Both the position numbers and the translations under genes were made by a program. This document shows positions 62,420 through 64,000 of a DNA stretch of 64,000 nucleotides, in pieces. A model generated the notes under the pieces. The model searched no databases, was not told the DNA's origin, and saw only the letters and a program-made list of their open reading frames with translations. Source of the stretch: CAVOHU01 sp963843385 (lineage in GTDB: Bacteria > Acidobacteriota > Vicinamibacteria > Vicinamibacterales > JAKQTR01); the NCBI GenBank assembly GCA_963843385.1, contig CAWJJY010000007.1, positions 1,054,001 to 1,118,000 on the forward strand, read 5' to 3'. Each line of letters begins with the position of its first letter. Position 1 is the stretch's first letter.

Positions 62420-62935
62420 ATGAAGTCCCGGAATGCCAAATCCCTCGAATCGTGGCTGAAAGCCGAGCAGGACGGTCCGGACGACCGGGCCGACCAGTTG
62501 TTTCGCAGTGTGATGATCGAGGTGCCCCGCCTGGCGCCGAGCCGCGAGTTCGTCGCGCGTGTCCTGCAGGCGTCCGGCTTGCACCACGTGCCCGCCGCGC
62601 CCGCCATCTGGGCCGCGTGGTGGATGTACGCGCTGGTCGGAACCGCCCTCACGCTGACAGCGTTCGCCGTCGCCTCGCTTTCCGGTCTGCGCCTCCTCAA
62701 TTCCGCGCTGGGCGTGATCGATTTCGTGGCCGTCTCCGCGGGCCACGCCTGGACGCTGGCTGCGACGTGGGCCACGGCGGGATGGTCCATGTGGAGAGTC
62801 TTCGCGCAACTCGGCGGGGCGGTGGCTTCCGTGCTCTCGGTGCCTGCTGCGGGCGCCTTCGTGGTGCTCAATCTCGTCCTAGCGTCGGCCTCGTTGCTTG
62901 CACTCCGACGCCTGCTGGTCCCTCAGGAAGGGTGA
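62420..62935 (+). CDS. Membrane protein, possible anti-sigma partner
   Basis: 171-aa protein. Residues 1-55 are polar and hold a helix-like SWLKAEQDGPDDRADQLF. Three or so transmembrane helices lie in 62-165. No zinc motif. Its place directly after an ECF sigma gene suggests it restrains that sigma factor; this is inference only. Confidence 0.6.
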   Translation: MKSRNAKSLESWLKAEQDGPDDRADQLFRSVMIEVPRLAPSREFVARVLQASGLHHVPAAPAIWAAWWMYALVGTALTLTAFAVASLSGLRLLNSALGVIDFVAVSAGHAWTLAATWATAGWSMWRVFAQLGGAVASVLSVPAAGAFVVLNLVLASASLLALRRLLVPQEG

Positions 62936-62939
62936 CGTC

Positions 62940-64000
62940 ATGAGGTTGCGAATTCCCGGATTGCCGATTGGCCGCGGGGTCATCCCGGTCCTGTGCGCCG
63001 TGGCGGTCCTGATCGGCGGGCGGGTTCCGCCCGCTACTGCCGCGACGCTCGATAGCCAGGTCACCCTGTCGCCGGCCGACGGGGCCCAGCTCAAACAAAG
63101 GGTGGAACGACGGTACACGGTTGTCAGATTGAGGCAGAGCGTGGTGCTCGTGCCGCGCTACGAGCCCAAGACGGTCAACAACATCGAGATCAGCAACGGG
63201 ATCGTGCTGATTGATGGAACACCCGTAACCGGGCGGGAACTCCGGGGACGACTGCCGGAAGACGCGGACCTGATTGCCCAGCTCTCATTCCTGACCGACG
63301 ATGCACGCCTCGCGCTCTTCGCGCCGTCTTCTCCGGCACCAGCTGCGCCTGCGCCACCTGCACCGGGTCCGGCGCCTGCCATCGAGTCTCCGGCGGCCCC
63401 TCAGCCGTCAGCGCCGCCCTCCACGGGATCCGGTGACGACTCGTTCGGAATCACCGAGCGACGCGGCGGTGCCCGGGTGCGGATTGGCGGCGATGTCCAC
63501 GTCGGCGAGAACGAGACGGTCGGCGATGCGGTCGTGGTCGTACTGGGACGGGCGCGAATCGACGGGCGCGTCAACGGGGACGTCGTGGCCGTCGGCGGCG
63601 GCGTGTCGCTCGGGCCCAAGTCGAACGTGCTCGGAAGCGTGACCGCCGTCGGCGGCGATATCCAGCGGTCGGACGGGGCCAGGGTCGGCGGCGAGGTCAA
63701 CGAGGTTCGCGTGAACCTGCCGCGCATGGGCCCGATGGTCAACTTCTCGCCGAGGCACATGGACTCGTGGCTCTGGTGGCCGTTCTCGGCAGGTGACCGG
63801 CTGGTCGCGACCCTGCTGCGGCTGGCGGTCGTCGGTCTCTTCGCCTCGATTGTGGTGCTCGTGGCCCCGGTCAAGGTCAGGCGGGTGTCCGAGCGCGTTG
63901 CGGTCGAACCGCTGAAGGCTGGCATCGTCGGACTGGCAGCACAACTGTTGTTCGTACCGCTCATCGTCCTGACGGTGCTGATCCTTATCGTGTCCATTGT
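62940..64000 (+). CDS. Bactofilin-like polymer-forming membrane protein, 3' end beyond window
   Basis: At least 353 residues from the ATG at 62940, running off the right edge. A signal peptide or anchor (about 13-38) is followed by a beta-rich segment (about 42-120), a Pro/Ala linker, and a region of Gly/Val repeats (GGDVHVGENETVGDAVVVVLG, split as GGDVHVGEN and GDAVVVVLG, then RVNGDVVAVGGGVSLG and GSVTAVGGDI) typical of polymer-forming bactofilin folds. Transmembrane helices follow (about 285-350). Likely an envelope-associated structure regulated with the sigma factor upstream. Confidence 0.7.
   Translation, partial: MRLRIPGLPIGRGVIPVLCAVAVLIGGRVPPATAATLDSQVTLSPADGAQLKQRVERRYTVVRLRQSVVLVPRYEPKTVNNIEISNGIVLIDGTPVTGRELRGRLPEDADLIAQLSFLTDDARLALFAPSSPAPAAPAPPAPGPAPAIESPAAPQPSAPPSTGSGDDSFGITERRGGARVRIGGDVHVGENETVGDAVVVVLGRARIDGRVNGDVVAVGGGVSLGPKSNVLGSVTAVGGDIQRSDGARVGGEVNEVRVNLPRMGPMVNFSPRHMDSWLWWPFSAGDRLVATLLRLAVVGLFASIVVLVAPVKVRRVSERVAVEPLKAGIVGLAAQLLFVPLIVLTVLILIVSI

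Overview
The window is GC-rich, gene-dense bacterial chromosome. It fits Acidobacteriota, most likely class Vicinamibacteria. Pointers are a secreted VWA protein of the VWFA-related Acidobacterial type, a SpoIVB (S55) peptidase-like protein with no sporulation genes nearby, Tat-exported LVIVD beta-propellers, and a long sigma-54 activator with TPRs. The assignment is an inference from gene content; no 16S rRNA is present. There are no phage, IS or CRISPR features.

Layout. 1-9.8 kb: housekeeping genes (rarA cut by the left edge, a SPOUT rRNA methyltransferase, greA, a catalytically degenerate patatin-like membrane protein, a DHH phosphoesterase, a VWA protein, uvrB) and small envelope proteins. 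10-12.5 kb: a Tat-exported LVIVD protein, a structured leader with a 37-aa membrane ORF, and tRNA-Val(CAC). 12.7-18 kb: salvage and central metabolism (citrate synthase-family protein, upp, an exported MtaD-like deaminase, hpt, and RpiB and DeoC homologues with unusual N-termini). 18.4-30 kb: tRNA-Gly(CCC), sugar-nucleotide enzymes, pgsA, a frameshifted bamD, and a tightly overlapping minus-strand run (aroC, def, fmt, rsmB, PASTA protein, rpe, thioesterase, epimerase). 30-40 kb: accessory-looking region with a sigma-54 activator, a secreted YbjN-like protein behind a two-state leader, a 15-bp tandem repeat, a second LVIVD protein and a 987-aa PD40/TIG/BACON/FnIII protein. 40-49 kb: two oligopeptide-type permeases, a TPR protein, an ECF sigma/anti-sigma pair and two secreted proteins. 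49-59.7 kb: an aromatic amino acid operon (aroDE-trpE-trpG-trpD-trpC-trpF-trpB-trpA-aroF-tyrA) preceded by a complete transcription attenuator with a Trp-Trp-Trp leader peptide. 59.9-64 kb: a 3-oxoacid CoA-transferase pair, a JAMM peptidase, a second ECF sigma factor with a membrane partner, and a bactofilin-like membrane protein cut by the right edge.

How the genes work together. The attenuator and first nine genes downstream of trpL supply shikimate, tryptophan and tyrosine precursors; aroC, which makes chorismate, lies about 20 kb away in another operon. upp, hpt, deoC, rpiB and the MtaD-like enzyme could form a nucleoside/pentose salvage neighbourhood. Many genes have a -10 hexamer only 6-9 bases before the start codon, suggesting frequent leaderless transcripts.

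The most interesting signals are the Trp attenuator over a whole aromatic superoperon, two leaders with mutually exclusive hairpins at a Shine-Dalgarno sequence, the RpiB/DeoC pair with microcompartment-like N-termini but no shell genes, a patatin homologue lacking both catalytic residues, and the single-base frameshift in bamD.
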